NCBI GenBank assembly: GCA_002439285.1
Contig: DJTQ01000356.1
Coordinates: 1-5,733, forward strand
DNA length: 5,733 bases
From: Paenibacillaceae bacterium UBA6304
Lineage (GTDB): Bacteria > Bacillota > Bacilli > Paenibacillales > Paenibacillaceae
Reading direction: 5' to 3'
Shown here piece by piece: positions 5,591 through 5,733 of this stretch. Position 1 is the stretch's first letter. Every line of letters begins with the position of its first letter. Made by a program: the position numbers and the translations under genes. The notes beneath the pieces are model-generated. The model worked only from the letters and a program-made list of their open reading frames with translations. It ran no database searches and was not told the DNA's origin.

Positions 5591-5627
5591 TGACATCTTC
5601 GAACTTTTTATGAGATTCGGGATGTCA
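5591..5627 (+). other. Inverted repeat in the hepS leader
   Basis: TGACATC (5591-5597) and GATGTCA (5621-5627) are perfect 7-nt complements. CGAA (5600-5603) and TTCG (5616-5619) continue the stem after a 2x1 internal loop, leaving a 12-nt apical loop. It lies just after the predicted transcription start and ends 13 nt before the ribosome binding site, so it may be an RNA stem-loop or a DNA operator. No T-run follows it. Confidence 0.45.
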
Positions 5628-5651
5628 GGAATAGCGGCTCGGAGGCAGAGG

Positions 5652-5733
5652 ATGAGACCTGATCGCATAACAGAAATGGCACAAAAGTATGTCGAATACG
5701 ACATGATTTCAACTCACACGGAGCTACCGGAAT
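5652..5733 (+). CDS. hepS: Heptaprenyl diphosphate synthase component 1, N-terminus (runs off window)
   Basis: Only the first 27 codons are present (MRPDRITEMAQKYVEYDM and on). GGAGG (5641-5645) lies 6 nt before ATG. The short sequence has the look of the N-terminus of Paenibacillus-type HepS proteins, with the Y-x-E-Y-D-M-I and T-E-L-P pattern. The position after mtrB matches B. subtilis, where hepS-menG-hepT follow. HepS is the small non-catalytic subunit that pairs with HepT to make heptaprenyl diphosphate, the side chain of menaquinone-7. The call depends on gene order as much as on the sequence, because so little of the protein is visible. Confidence 0.72.
   Translation, partial: MRPDRITEMAQKYVEYDMISTHTELPE

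Noticed and set aside
5631..5658. UAG and three closely spaced GAG triplets around the hepS start as a TRAP binding site
   Set aside because: TRAP targets normally have about 9-11 triplets spaced by 2-3 nt. Only three are in register, and they are explained by the ribosome binding site and start region.

Overview
The window looks like a Gram-positive, endospore-forming member of the Bacillales, most probably Paenibacillaceae. This rests on a near full-length SpoIVA, a Bacillus-type HU, a TRAP protein (MtrB), strong AGGAGG-type ribosome binding sites, TTG and GTG starts, and a moderately GC-rich base composition. The genus is an inference from gene order and style, not from a search.

Layout, all genes on the + strand. 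(1) 1-2006: the end of an accessory operon, holding the C-terminal third of a DUF5682-type protein followed 2 nt later by a complete CoxE/YehP-like von Willebrand factor A (VWA) protein with an intact MIDAS metal site. This pair belongs to the MoxR ATPase-VWA-DUF5682-SWIM systems (E. coli yehL-yehM-yehP-yehQ type), whose biological role is not established. The MoxR and SWIM partners would be expected upstream, outside the window. (2) 2007-2407: a 401-nt gap with no convincing gene. It carries a very good sigma-E promoter and a second, weaker one, giving spoIVA a long leader. (3) 2408-3892: spoIVA, the ATPase that builds the spore-coat basement layer, closed by a strong terminator. (4) 3893-4227: a 335-nt gap with the spoIVA terminator and two candidate promoters for hup. 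(5) 4228-4500: hup, with its own terminator. (6) 4571-4596: a perfect 26-bp palindrome. (7) 4638-4898: mtrB (TRAP) with a terminator. (8) 5002-5541: an unrecognised membrane-anchored protein. (9) 5652-5733: the first 27 codons of a protein that looks like heptaprenyl diphosphate synthase component 1 (hepS), behind an extended -10 promoter.

The order spoIVA-hup-mtrB-hepS matches the B. subtilis spoIVA-hbs-mtrAB-hepS-menG-hepT neighbourhood. Two differences stand out: folE (mtrA) is missing from between hup and mtrB, and an extra membrane protein sits between mtrB and hepS. Most units here appear separately transcribed: spoIVA, hup and mtrB each end in an intrinsic terminator. The least understood part is the VWA/DUF5682 operon that abuts the conserved sporulation block. 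The 26-bp palindrome and the unrecognised 179-aa protein are the next most interesting items.
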